Part shown: piece after piece, positions 1 to 7,151 of the stretch
Position numbering within the stretch: position 1 is the first letter of the stretch
Layout of the letters: each line of letters starts with the position of its first letter
The notes under the pieces: generated by a model
What the model was told of the DNA's origin: nothing
Seen by the model: the letters and a program-made list of their open reading frames with translations, nothing else
Databases searched by the model: none
Position numbers and translations under genes: made by a program
Assembly (NCBI GenBank): GCA_050942615.1
Contig: JBMNNQ010000027.1
Coordinates: 1 to 15,849 of the forward strand
Length of the DNA stretch: 15,849 nt
Source of the DNA: JAAZMI01 sp050942615
GTDB lineage: Bacteria; Bacillota; Dethiobacteria; DTU022; UBA8154
Direction of reading: 5' to 3'

Positions 1-436
1 GGAATAACATCAAAGGTTCTTTATGCTTACTGTTAACCAGAGGCCTAAAGATCGTTTAAGTTGTTCTCATCTTTTCAACGCCATTACTATATTAGCACAA
101 TTATAAATAATTACAAGAAGTTTTTAGTTTTATTTACTGTTTCTAACAGCTAGGGAAAAAGTATCGTTCCCGGAGAGCACTTTTTTTCAAAAAGGAAAAC
201 AGCTTGATTTCCTTTAAAGCAGGATTACCTTAGCTGTTTTGCAACTAGAAAAAATTTTTACTGTTCATGGGTATACAGGCACATTTTAATCCCAGCAGTT
301 CTTTTACACCAAAATTATATCCGTAAATAAATTAACATCCCAAAGAAATGCCAATAACAAAGTAGAAGGTCGATACTGGTTATCCGGGCATATGAACGAA
401 CATAGGGCATCATTAATTCTTAGGCAGTCAAAATTA
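1..436. other. Gene-free stretch downstream of the FmdE-family gene
   Basis: I see no coding frame with a ribosome site in this AT-rich stretch. The only structure I can point to is an imperfectly spaced inverted repeat (AAAACAGCT at 196-204 and AGCTGTTTT at 232-240, 27-nt loop). Read on the minus strand it is followed by a T-rich run, so it could be a weak terminator for the minus-strand gene ending at 437. It lies about 200 bp beyond that stop, which makes this doubtful. Confidence 0.5.
196..240 (-). terminator. Possible weak terminator of the FmdE-family transcript
   Basis: A 9-bp perfect inverted repeat (AAAACAGCT / AGCTGTTTT) encloses a 27-nt loop. On the minus strand the second arm runs into TTTTCCTTTTT. 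The long loop, the low GC of the stem and the distance from the gene end (about 200 bp) argue against a strong intrinsic terminator. It may be chance. Confidence 0.2.
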
Positions 437-1399
437 TTATATAGCTTTAGCGGAACAAATCTGACAAATAAAACCTTCCTTCATAGGATTGCACTTTTCC
501 AACGCCGTTACTTCTCCACATACTGAACAACGAATATAATCCAAGCGTCTTTTAGTCTTTGGCGGTTCTAAAGAAATCCTGGTTTTGGAGAAAAGTTCCT
601 CTGGGGCAATCTTTAAAATCATATCAACTGCCTTGTTGATAGCCTGTTGGTATTCTTTATGTTCCCCTAATCCAGCCTTTCCAGAAATAATTCTTTTTTC
701 CAGGCTCCGCTTATGACTAAGGTCAACAACAAGATTTGTTAAAGCTAAACGCAGGGCTTTTCCCGGTTTTGATATATTGGCATAGCTACCGAAATAATAC
801 ACATGTTTCCCCAGATCGTAGGCAAAAAAATTCTGGTTCCCAATGGTACAACCCGTGATTAACTGCAACGATTCAATCGCAGAACTCATGTTTTCAGCCA
901 GTATAAAAAATTGGGAAGCGTTTTCCCGGGATATTCCCAGCTCTTCCTGGGCTATTAAAGCGGCCCTATACCCAATTGCTAGCTCGGGGCAAATGTGACC
1001 ATGATAATGCGCAACATTGGCCAAAAGTAGGGGTGCAAAATAAGAACCGGCTGTCATTTGTGGAAATACCGATCTTTTTTTCCTAGCACCGCAGCCCGAA
1101 ATATCCTGTTCATTTTTTACCTGGTAATTTAATACCCACCTGCTTCGGCATAAAACTTGGTTACCTTTTTCATGCTGCAAAGCAAGGGCAAAGACTCCTT
1201 CGTTTGTGAGCAAAAGGTATTGCAGGTGGCCATCCGCATTTTTGGAAACATGCAATATTTTTAATACCTCGCAATGTTTTCCACGCCACCGAAAACCAAG
1301 GGGAATCTGCCGGGCATTGTCAAATTCTGCGTTTACCCCTTTTTCAATGAAAGTAACTTCCCCATCCTTTAATTTTGCAAAAACATCCTGAAGATCCAT
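437..1399 (-). CDS. FmdE-family protein with extra N-terminal domain and C-terminal zinc ribbon
   Basis: The 320-residue product has an FmdE domain in its middle. Residues 133-147 show the family hallmark HGHICPELAIGYRAA, and around residue 183 there is TGCTIGN with its conserved cysteine. His133, His135, Cys137 and Cys183 are the likely metal-binding set. The C-terminus (291-315) is a four-cysteine ribbon, CSVC near 291 and CQIC near 312, usual in this family. Residues about 15-95 form a separate domain that I do not recognise. The family takes its name from subunit E of archaeal formylmethanofuran dehydrogenase, but solitary bacterial members lack the rest of that enzyme, so the substrate here is unknown. 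The start is supported by AAGGAGGAAG seven bases upstream. It appears monocistronic. No signal peptide or membrane segment is evident, so it is likely cytoplasmic. Confidence 0.9.
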   Translation of the reverse strand: MDLQDVFAKLKDGEVTFIEKGVNAEFDNARQIPLGFRWRGKHCEVLKILHVSKNADGHLQYLLLTNEGVFALALQHEKGNQVLCRSRWVLNYQVKNEQDISGCGARKKRSVFPQMTAGSYFAPLLLANVAHYHGHICPELAIGYRAALIAQEELGISRENASQFFILAENMSSAIESLQLITGCTIGNQNFFAYDLGKHVYYFGSYANISKPGKALRLALTNLVVDLSHKRSLEKRIISGKAGLGEHKEYQQAINKAVDMILKIAPEELFSKTRISLEPPKTKRRLDYIRCSVCGEVTALEKCNPMKEGFICQICSAKAI

Positions 1400-1490
1400 T
1401 CTAAATCTTCCTCCTTACATTTCATAGGTTAAGAAGGGTACGACAAAAAATAACCATGTCTTTCTATCCGCAATTTTCCTAAAACAACCT

Positions 1491-1508
1491 GTTTTGCTAT
1501 AGCAAAAC
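1491..1508. promoter_or_regulatory. 18-bp perfect palindrome upstream of the FmdE-family gene
   Basis: GTTTTGCTATAGCAAAAC is fully self-complementary. It sits 92 bp upstream of the FmdE-family start, where an operator for a dimeric regulator could lie. It could also fold as a 7-bp stem with a TATA loop. On the plus strand it is followed after a few bases by a T run, so a small terminator is the alternative reading. No regulator can be named. Confidence 0.4.
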
Positions 1509-1614
1509 CCCGTTTTTTAAAAGCACTGCATCTATTTAAAACACAAACCAAACTACATTCTTCATATCCAAAACATCCAAACCTTTTACCGCCAGGCTAC
1601 CTAAAGCAAAGTGC

Positions 1615-1633
1615 CACTAATATTATATTAGTG
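1615..1633. repeat. 19-bp AT-rich inverted repeat
   Basis: CACTAATAT and ATATTAGTG flank one central T: nine perfect pairs with almost no loop. That geometry suits a protein-binding site on duplex DNA better than an RNA hairpin. It lies 216 bp upstream of the FmdE-family gene and about 300 bp upstream of the toxin promoter, so its target gene is not clear. Confidence 0.35.
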
Positions 1634-1683
1634 TTATCAGGCAACTAAAATAAAAGGGGGGCTAGGCCTGACCCCGCCCGCCT

Positions 1684-1714
1684 GCGTGTTACTAATTTAC
1701 ATAAAATAACACGC
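1684..1714. repeat. Inverted repeat GCGTGTTA / TAACACGC
   Basis: Two perfect 8-bp arms at 1684-1691 and 1707-1714 are separated by 15 AT-rich bases. The element follows a G/C-rich run (about 1658-1683). No T-tract follows on either strand, so it is not a good terminator. Function is unknown. Confidence 0.3.
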
Positions 1715-1937
1715 CATACCCTTACTATTCTATATCCATATCCATTGTCCTGCTAAAAAAAATATTATTTCAATGTCCTTCTGCATGGTAGATCGCCTTT
1801 TTACTTTTACCCATCAAACCGGGTGCAGTTTATTAAGTAAAACCGGCCCGTACCATATCAGCTTATACAAAGAAAAGAAAATGATGGAAATAATGGATCC
1901 CTGCTTTTGCTGTGCTTATAAATAAATATTAATTAGC

Positions 1938-1967
1938 TTGACAGAGTGTTTTTTGTAGTGGTATCAT
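1938..1967 (+). promoter_or_regulatory. Sigma-A-type promoter of the toxin-antitoxin pair
   Basis: A perfect -35 box TTGACA lies at 1938-1943. The -10 box TATCAT (five of six consensus) lies at 1962-1967, with an 18-bp spacer. The toxin ribosome site AAAGGAG lies close before its ATG at 2031. The last base of the -10 box is the first base of the operator palindrome, so repressor binding would block polymerase. Confidence 0.75.
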
Positions 1968-1992
1968 TAATACAACAAATATGTTGTATTAA
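1967..1992. promoter_or_regulatory. Toxin-antitoxin operator: 11-bp perfect inverted repeat
   Basis: Arms TTAATACAACA (1967-1977) and TGTTGTATTAA (1982-1992) are perfectly complementary around the 4-nt centre AATA. The site covers the expected transcription start and touches the -10 box. HigA-type antitoxins repress their own operon through such palindromes, so binding by the helix-turn-helix protein encoded at 2502-2801 is the natural inference. Confidence 0.75.
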
Positions 1993-2030
1993 CATCAGGG
2001 ATAGGGGAACAATATGTAAAGGAGCCGCCT

Positions 2031-2354
2031 ATGCAAGTCCACTCTTATACAACTTCCGGAGGAAAAGATCTAATATTAAGCTACCTGAACAGTCTTCCGG
2101 AAAAAGAAAGTGCAGAAGGATATTATCTAATAAGCCTGCTGGAAAAAGAGGGTATTGCAGCGTTTGAGCTTCTTAATACCAGGCAGATTGAAGGGAAGCT
2201 TTGGGAAATTAAATTTTATCGTCACAATAGAATCTTTTATATAATGGTAGATACAGACAATATTTATTTACTCCATGCTTGTAAAAAGCAAAAAGGGAAA
2301 GCTGAAAAATTTGAAATTGAAAAAGCTAAAGAACGAGCAAAAGAAATACTATGA
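2031..2354 (+). CDS. higB: HigB/RelE-family toxin (phage Gp49-like)
   Basis: This 107-residue protein has the expected size and pattern of the Gp49-like/HigB branch of RelE toxins. Its central stretch reads GKLWEIKFYRHNRIFY, the signature LWELR...RIFY of the fold. It is followed by a strand IYLLHACKKQ and a charged C-terminal helix rich in Glu/Lys (about 85-107). Such toxins are ribosome-dependent mRNA endonucleases, inferred here from the family. An AAAGGAG site seven bases before the ATG fixes the start. The toxin precedes its antitoxin, as is usual for higBA. The 147-bp gap to the antitoxin gene is unusually long for this type of pair. Confidence 0.88.
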   Translation: MQVHSYTTSGGKDLILSYLNSLPEKESAEGYYLISLLEKEGIAAFELLNTRQIEGKLWEIKFYRHNRIFYIMVDTDNIYLLHACKKQKGKAEKFEIEKAKERAKEIL

Positions 2355-2501
2355 TTAGGGTATTATCGGGTCCCAAATTATTAACTCCTGCTTAAATTTT
2401 CCAAGAACTATGTAAATACAGATGTACTAAATGTCAAGGGGGCCGTTTTAAAAACCAAATTTTTATGATACCGGCTTGGCCGGGTCAGGGGGAAACAAAA
2501 A
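2355..2501 (+). other. Long spacer between toxin and antitoxin genes
   Basis: Toxin-antitoxin partners normally overlap or lie within about 20 bp; here 147 bp separate them. No reading frame is evident. A small GC-rich hairpin, CCGGC-TTG-GCCGG, lies at 2471-2483, just before the antitoxin ribosome site (AGGGGG near 2487-2492). The gap could hold a separate antitoxin promoter, or the hairpin could modulate antitoxin translation. Neither is shown. Confidence 0.45.
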
Positions 2502-2801
2502 ATGCCATTTAAAAAATTAAATGTCCAGAAAATAATCAATGAGAAAATAAAAACAGATGACAAATTCGCGGCGGCCTACAGTGAGGTTGAGAACGAATAT
2601 AAACTGATCAGGGAAGTGGTCAAAGCCCGTAAAGAACAAGGTTTAACTCAACAGGAACTGGCAGACATGGTCGGAGTCAAGCAACAGGTTATTTCCAGGT
2701 TTGAACGCGAAAAACATATCCCCACACTGGATAATTTCTTAAAAATACTGGACGGTGTCGGCCTGGAATTAAAACTGGAAAAAAAGCAAGATCGCCATTA
2801 A
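2502..2801 (+). CDS. higA: HigA-type antitoxin, XRE helix-turn-helix protein
   Basis: The 99-residue product has an N-terminal helix with the phrase DKFAAAYSEVENEY, typical of HigA antitoxins of Gp49-like toxins. A Cro/C1-type helix-turn-helix covers about residues 40-90: GLTQQELADMVGVKQQVISR is the helix-turn-recognition-helix part, followed by FEREKHIPTLDNFLKIL. The N-terminal part is expected to neutralise the toxin encoded just upstream, and the helix-turn-helix to bind the palindrome at 1967-1992. An AGGGGG site lies about nine bases before the ATG. The C-terminus is short and lysine-rich. Identification is firm from motif and context; specificity is inferred. Confidence 0.92.
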   Translation: MPFKKLNVQKIINEKIKTDDKFAAAYSEVENEYKLIREVVKARKEQGLTQQELADMVGVKQQVISRFEREKHIPTLDNFLKILDGVGLELKLEKKQDRH

Positions 2802-3115
2802 TTCCCATCTAGCAATACGACATCACCAAATTTGTCTAAATTCCTCCTTACCAGCCAGCATTTCATCCGGGAAAATTTTATGATCAAAGGGATTCTGGCG
2901 AATCTGTTTCCTGGCCACCGGGACCATTTCCTGCCAGGCGCCGCTGAAAGTAGATAAAAACCGGAAAGGGGATGATAATCCAGCCCAGATTAAAGAGTTT
3001 TGCAAGGAAATGAAAGAAAAGTCACAGTTTGATGTAAGATTGCAGTTTGGCAGGGAACTGCCCGGGGTGTGTTTATACTGTAATGGGGAGTTGTAAACTG
3101 CACAATAATTATAAA
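2802..3115. other. Scrap region with no intact gene
   Basis: The stretch contains repeat copy 1 (2927-2989) but no gene with a start and ribosome site. On the plus strand a frame stays open from 2884 to the stop at 3094-3096. It reads like protein (SCQAPLKVDKNRKGDDNPAQ, later FGRELPGVCLYCNGEL) but has no start in its first half. On the minus strand another frame reads LGWIIIPFPVFIYFQRRLAG and closes after about 12 more residues. Both are probably remnants of a gene or mobile fragment that I do not recognise. Confidence 0.45.
2927..2989. repeat. Dispersed 63-bp repeat, copy 1
   Basis: This segment begins TTTCCTGCCAG and ends CCAGCCCAGA. It matches 9303-9365 in 58 of 63 bases, in the same orientation and 6.4 kb apart; all five differences are transitions. 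Weaker similarity continues to a shared AAAGAGTTTT...TGC ending near 3003 and 9388, after a length difference. There are no terminal inverted repeats. It may be a remnant of a duplicated gene or a short repetitive element. Confidence 0.75.
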
Positions 3116-3334
3116 TCAGGCTGGGGGATATATAATTATCAGCGCCTTGCCAATCAGGCGCTTTCCTGCCGCCGGTGTAATAGTATATTGTTTCATGGAC
3201 CGAACCCCCTTGCGATTTCTTTTTTTCATCCAAAACCGTTGCTTTGATAATACATAATCTATACACCCTGCACACAATGCAAAAACACCCCAAACCAATG
3301 ATAGTCTTCTTTGGTGCTTTTCTGACTTTCTCAT
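3116..3334 (-). CDS. Doubtful small protein, unrecognised
   Basis: A 72-residue frame starts 13 bp after the stop of the 60-residue membrane protein gene, with GGGAGAAG before its ATG. Residues 12-30 (SLVWGVFALCAGCIDYVLS) could be one membrane segment. An internal ATG at 3196 has its own AAGGGGG site and begins MKQYTITPAAGKRLIGKAL, which looks like the start of a separate protein that ends after only 26 residues next to the scrap region. The internal start may be the 5' end of a truncated gene. I cannot name either product and translation is uncertain. Confidence 0.3.
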   Translation of the reverse strand: MRKSEKHQRRLSLVWGVFALCAGCIDYVLSKQRFWMKKRNRKGVRSMKQYTITPAAGKRLIGKALIIIYPPA

Positions 3335-3347
3335 TTAACTCTTCTCC

Positions 3348-3530
3348 CTAATCCTCTTTTAATCCGAAACATCCCAAGACAACACCAATAATCATAGATA
3401 ACAAACCTGCGTATTGTGGTACTTTCATATACCCTGCATGTACAGCCACATCTGCAATACCTAATACACCAACTGCAAACATGATTGAACCTCCAATAAA
3501 AAGCATTCCACCGAATAATATCTTTTTCAT
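3348..3530 (-). CDS. Small two-helix membrane protein
   Basis: This 60-residue protein has two hydrophobic segments, about residues 4-25 (ILFGGMLFIGGSIMFAVGVL) and 38-56 (YAGLLSMIIGVVLGCFG), joined by a short polar loop. It is probably an integral membrane protein with both ends on the same side. A GGGAGG site precedes the ATG. It lies 36 bp downstream of the frameshifted gene at the end of the two-component/ABC operon and may be co-transcribed. I do not recognise the family and its function is unknown. Confidence 0.6.
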   Translation of the reverse strand: MKKILFGGMLFIGGSIMFAVGVLGIADVAVHAGYMKVPQYAGLLSMIIGVVLGCFGLKED

Positions 3531-3566
3531 AAGCGGCCTCCCATTATATAATTTTTACGTAACTGC

Positions 3567-3801
3567 TCAGCTCTCTGGATTCTCAGGCAGAACCACCGAT
3601 AGGTTTTTATAGTATAGGCTGTCAACTTTATAAGCCCCCCAGGCAATCTTGAATTCATGCCCAACCTTGTTTAAAGACAAAAGCACATAATCCCCCCTCC
3701 AAGGGATCAACTGTGTTGCTGCCGTCTTCGTCATAAAAACCCATATACATATAGTCAAAAGGCAATATCACCGATGCCTGGGAAAGCTTTAATTGAATCA
3801 C
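3567..3801 (-). pseudogene. Frameshifted small gene coupled to the FtsX permease
   Basis: A GTG at 3801 overlaps the permease stop as GTGA. It opens a frame reading IQLKLSQASVILPFDYMYMG and on to GSNTVDPLEG. After a run of six Gs (minus strand, 3692-3697) coding sense moves to another frame, DYVLLSLNKVGHEFKIAWG... ending PENPES at 3567. Dropping one G joins both halves into one product of about 77 residues. The repaired sequence has no membrane segment; its family is unknown. The break is either a real mutation, slippage, or a homopolymer sequencing error. An in-frame ATG at 3758 is open to the stop but lacks a ribosome site. Confidence 0.55.
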
Positions 3802-6377
3802 AATGCCTCATTCCTGAGTGCATCGGCGGTGTTTTCCTTTTTGACCCTGCTGGCGGAATACATCATGGTGACAAACACCACCAGAAATACGCTGAAAACA
3901 CTGATAGCCACACTCATCCAGGGCACCAAAAGGGGAACATCAGCGCCCGTCATGACACTTCTATAGATCAAGTAAATAATGAGGAAGGCGACCGGAAGTC
4001 CATATAACAGGGACTTTAGCCCGTAAAAAACACATTCAAAATTCATCATTTTATTAAAGCCTTTATCGCTCATGCCCACCGATTTTAAAACAGCAAATTC
4101 ACGGCGGCGCAGGTTGATGTTGGTGGAAACTGTGTTGAATACGTTGGCAATGGCAATAAGCGAGATCAGCAGGATGAAACCATAGGAAAAGACATTGATC
4201 AAAATAATCATATTACGGTTTTGTTCCTGAATTCGGGCTATATTGAAAAGGCTGTATCCGGAAAAAATACCTTCCTCTTTTAGGATAGTATTCATTTCTT
4301 CCGTTGATTTAGCGGGATCGGTCGAAGAAAAGGTAAAGGTCAGATGTTCATCACGGGTTTCGCTAAAGCGGCCGTTCAGGGAGTAGGGAGCTAAAACCAG
4401 GAAACCGGCACCACGGGATTCGGAAATAGTTGCCGGCATCCGGTCGGCTATATATGTGACGGTAAGCTCCGGGCCGGACTGGTTTCCGCCTGATGGCTCA
4501 CCCGGAGCGGAGAGCTGCAAGGACAGGGGCAAGCTGCCCTGGAGTATGTCGAATGATGCATACCTTCCGGCCTCGTCATCGTATATATTTATCTTGGTCA
4601 GGGCAATCATGTTGTCGGTTTTTTCACCGGCATACTTCTGCGGATCAAGCCCGAGTTCCTTTATATAAGCCGCATAAATCCCGTCATCAACCAGACACAA
4701 CTCCACATTGATGGGAACCATGTCGCCCGCCGGCAATGAATCCCCGTAATAATGTTCCAAATATTCCTTCGTTAACCGGTCCTTGGGCAGGCTTACTTCA
4801 TAATAATGTGCTTTATAGAATCCACTGTCGTAAACACCATTCACGTTCCTTAGCTTTTCATAAAGCGACAGCTTTTCATCTGTGGTCTGGGTGGACCTAA
4901 AAAGAATATCGTAGCCGGATTCATTGATGGTTGCTGCCGCGCCTTCCTGAAGATAGATACCAAAGGCGCCGGCCGATATAAACAGTACGATACTGACAAA
5001 CAGCGAGATCACCGTACTCCGGTATCCTTTTTTATTCCTTTTGAAGTTTTTTAGGGCCAACACCCCCTCCAGACCAAAGAGCCTGGGCACCAGCTTTGAT
5101 GTTTTCACCTTTTTGGCATTGATTTTAATGTCGGTTGTCTGGCGGATAGCATCTATAGCCGCCAGCCGGGCTGCCTTGCGGGCTGGAATATAGGCTGAGA
5201 TCAGGATGGTGATGATGCCCACAACGCCGGCCGTCACCAGCGAGGGCAGAGACAGTGACAGCTGCATGGGAACACCGTTGTAAGACAGGCTCGCAAACAC
5301 ATCACTCATCAGCGCAAACGTAACCCCGATGCCGCCAACCCCGGCCAAGAGGCCCAACGGGATGCCGATCAACCCAATCCACACGCCTTCCAGGAGAACC
5401 GACCTGCGCAACTGCCGGGGGGTTGCCCCCACCGAGGAAAGGATACCAAATTGGCGGGTGCGCTCGGCAACTGAAATGGAAAAAGAGTTATGAATCAACA
5501 AAATGGAGCCGACCATAATCAGCAGGATGAAAATGCCGCCCAGGCGGTACAGGACCGCGTTGAAGGCTTTGTCTTCCGAGATGCCCATATACCTCAATAA
5601 GTCATTATTGTAGATATAACCGGCGCCACCCCCGGCTGATGGGGCAAATTCATATACCTTGGCCGGGTTCCGAAGCTTGGTAAAAATATTTACCCGATCG
5701 GCATCGCCCAGCTCCGCCGGGTTCATCCTGGTGATTACAGTATAGCCCGGCGCGGAATAGTCCTCAAACCCCGGCTTTTCACATACCCCCACGATGGTAT
5801 AGGCCTTGGGGCTTTCCGGCACAAAACTTTCGCGGGAAACACCGTTCTGGTCACCTTGGACAAGTGGGTTATTTTGCCCCAGCCTTTCGCCTGCCAGCAT
5901 CCGCTGTCCCAGGGTAAGATTCAGCGTATCATCAATTTTATAGCTAACCCCCGTGTTATTTATATGGCTGTTGATCACAATTTCGCGATCATTCTGCGGC
6001 AGCCTCCCGTGGAGCAGCCGTATTGGTATCAACTCCATCGCCTTATCATCAAATCCGGCTACAAACAGGTATGGTTTATAATCGTTCTGCCCCCCTTCCA
6101 GGACTGCATAGCCGACATTCTGACTGATCGCCACCGCGGCCACTTCATCATCCGCAGACAGTCTTTGCACCAAAGCGGGGTCAGCCTCCGTAAATTGAAC
6201 GTGCCAGTCTCCATCGGTGGCAATTACATTCCGGATCATAAAACTTTGCAATGAAGTAATCAGTGTTGTGACAGCGGTGATCATAGCCACCGATAAAATA
6301 ACCCCGATAATGGTGACAATGGTCCTGGTGCGGTTTTTTTTCAGGCTGTTCAATGTAATTTTGCTAAAGACATTCAT
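3798..6377 (-). CDS. ABC transporter permease with two FtsX domains
   Basis: The 859-residue protein has a membrane helix at about 19-41 and a large extracytoplasmic domain at about 45-275. Three helices follow (about 279-298, 331-358, 378-397), with the FtsX core between them (ERTRQFGILSSVGATPRQLR, 305-324). A second unit repeats this: a helix at about 453-475, an extracytoplasmic domain to about 720, then helices near 725-750, 789-808 and 822-840, with a second core at RRREFAVLKSVGMSDKGFNK. Eight helices and two external domains fit MacB/LolE-like ABC permeases better than the ten-helix BceB type. Its ATG overlaps the ATPase stop by 4 bp. With the ATPase it probably exports or extracts a peptide or lipid-linked substrate; the kinase/regulator genes suggest control by envelope stress. 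The substrate is unknown. Confidence 0.9.
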   Translation of the reverse strand: MNVFSKITLNSLKKNRTRTIVTIIGVILSVAMITAVTTLITSLQSFMIRNVIATDGDWHVQFTEADPALVQRLSADDEVAAVAISQNVGYAVLEGGQNDYKPYLFVAGFDDKAMELIPIRLLHGRLPQNDREIVINSHINNTGVSYKIDDTLNLTLGQRMLAGERLGQNNPLVQGDQNGVSRESFVPESPKAYTIVGVCEKPGFEDYSAPGYTVITRMNPAELGDADRVNIFTKLRNPAKVYEFAPSAGGGAGYIYNNDLLRYMGISEDKAFNAVLYRLGGIFILLIMVGSILLIHNSFSISVAERTRQFGILSSVGATPRQLRRSVLLEGVWIGLIGIPLGLLAGVGGIGVTFALMSDVFASLSYNGVPMQLSLSLPSLVTAGVVGIITILISAYIPARKAARLAAIDAIRQTTDIKINAKKVKTSKLVPRLFGLEGVLALKNFKRNKKGYRSTVISLFVSIVLFISAGAFGIYLQEGAAATINESGYDILFRSTQTTDEKLSLYEKLRNVNGVYDSGFYKAHYYEVSLPKDRLTKEYLEHYYGDSLPAGDMVPINVELCLVDDGIYAAYIKELGLDPQKYAGEKTDNMIALTKINIYDDEAGRYASFDILQGSLPLSLQLSAPGEPSGGNQSGPELTVTYIADRMPATISESRGAGFLVLAPYSLNGRFSETRDEHLTFTFSSTDPAKSTEEMNTILKEEGIFSGYSLFNIARIQEQNRNMIILINVFSYGFILLISLIAIANVFNTVSTNINLRRREFAVLKSVGMSDKGFNKMMNFECVFYGLKSLLYGLPVAFLIIYLIYRSVMTGADVPLLVPWMSVAISVFSVFLVVFVTMMYSASRVKKENTADALRNEAL

Positions 6378-7057
6378 CTGCGGATCACCTCATCTTTGGA
6401 GATTCTCCCATCCTCAATACTGATGATGCGGTCAGCCTGCAGGGCGATATTTTCGTCGTGGGTGATGACAAGCAAAGTCTGGTAATACTTTTTGTTGCTG
6501 AGTTTTAAAAGCTCAACGATGTGCTGCCCGTTTTTGCTGTCAAGATTACCAGTCGGTTCGTCGGCAAGCACGATGGCGGGCGCGTTGATGAGCGCCCTGC
6601 CGATGGACACCCGCTGCTGCTGACCGCCGGAAAGCTGGTTGGGGAGATGTTCAGCACGATCGGTCAGGTTGAGTGTTTGTAACAATTCATGCAGCCGTTC
6701 CTGATTGACCTGACGCCTGTCCATCAATACCGGAAGGGTGACGTTTTCCACCACATTTAGCACCGGGATGAGGTTGTAGAACTGATAAATCAGCCCCACC
6801 TGCCGGCGCCTGAATATGGCCAACTGTTCCGGATTTTGGGCGTAAACATCCTTGCCATCCACATAAACATGGCCTGATGTGGGCGTATCCACCCCGCCCA
6901 GGATATGCAGGAGCGTGGATTTTCCCGAGCCTGATGGCCCCACAATGACAACAAACTCGCCTTTCTCCACGGAAAAAGAGACCCCGTCAAGTGCCTTAAC
7001 GAGGTTCTCATCCTGTCCATATGTTTTGTGCAGGTTGTCGACCTTAAGAATTTCCAT
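6374..7057 (-). CDS. ABC transporter ATP-binding protein (MacB/LolD type)
   Basis: All ATPase motifs are present: Walker A GPSGSGKST, a Q-loop region LIYQFYNLIP, signature LSGGQQQRVSIGRAL, Walker B IVLADEPTGNLD and the switch histidine VITHDE. The phrase DEPTGNLDSKNG is typical of the LolD/MacB/BceA class that partners FtsX-type permeases. I chose the ATG at 7057 (MEILKVDNLHKTYG), giving 227 residues, because a GGGGGA site lies about six bases upstream. A longer frame opens with GTG at 7111, but its extra 18 residues look unlike the family. The stop overlaps the permease start by 4 bp, indicating coupled translation. It is cytoplasmic, bound to the permease. Confidence 0.93.
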   Translation of the reverse strand: MEILKVDNLHKTYGQDENLVKALDGVSFSVEKGEFVVIVGPSGSGKSTLLHILGGVDTPTSGHVYVDGKDVYAQNPEQLAIFRRRQVGLIYQFYNLIPVLNVVENVTLPVLMDRRQVNQERLHELLQTLNLTDRAEHLPNQLSGGQQQRVSIGRALINAPAIVLADEPTGNLDSKNGQHIVELLKLSNKKYYQTLLVITHDENIALQADRIISIEDGRISKDEVIRR

Positions 7058-7151
7058 CCTCATTCCCCCATCATTCGGTTGTGTCCCCAGTATAGCCAGG
7101 CCGGATGACACCCCGGTGACTTCTAAATAACAATAATGTCACTCTATAAGA

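Larger units (their letters stand above)
1400..1937. other. Gene-free, palindrome-rich intergenic region
   Basis: No convincing gene lies between the divergent FmdE-family gene and the toxin-antitoxin promoter. The stretch holds three separate perfect inverted repeats (1491-1508, 1615-1633, 1684-1714), listed individually. A short plus-strand reading frame from 1946 to 2167 overlaps the toxin gene in another frame and lacks a ribosome site, so I treat it as spurious. Confidence 0.6.

Noticed and set aside
1946..2167. 73-residue plus-strand frame upstream of the toxin
   Set aside because: It covers the promoter and operator, overlaps the toxin gene in another frame and has no ribosome site.
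2823..3293. 156-residue minus-strand open frame
   Set aside because: It changes character along its length, overlaps two other protein-like frames and the 63-bp repeat, and has no ribosome site.
7058..7111. GTG start giving an 18-residue longer ABC ATPase
   Set aside because: The extra residues do not resemble the family and the ATG at 7057 has a well-placed GGGGGA site.
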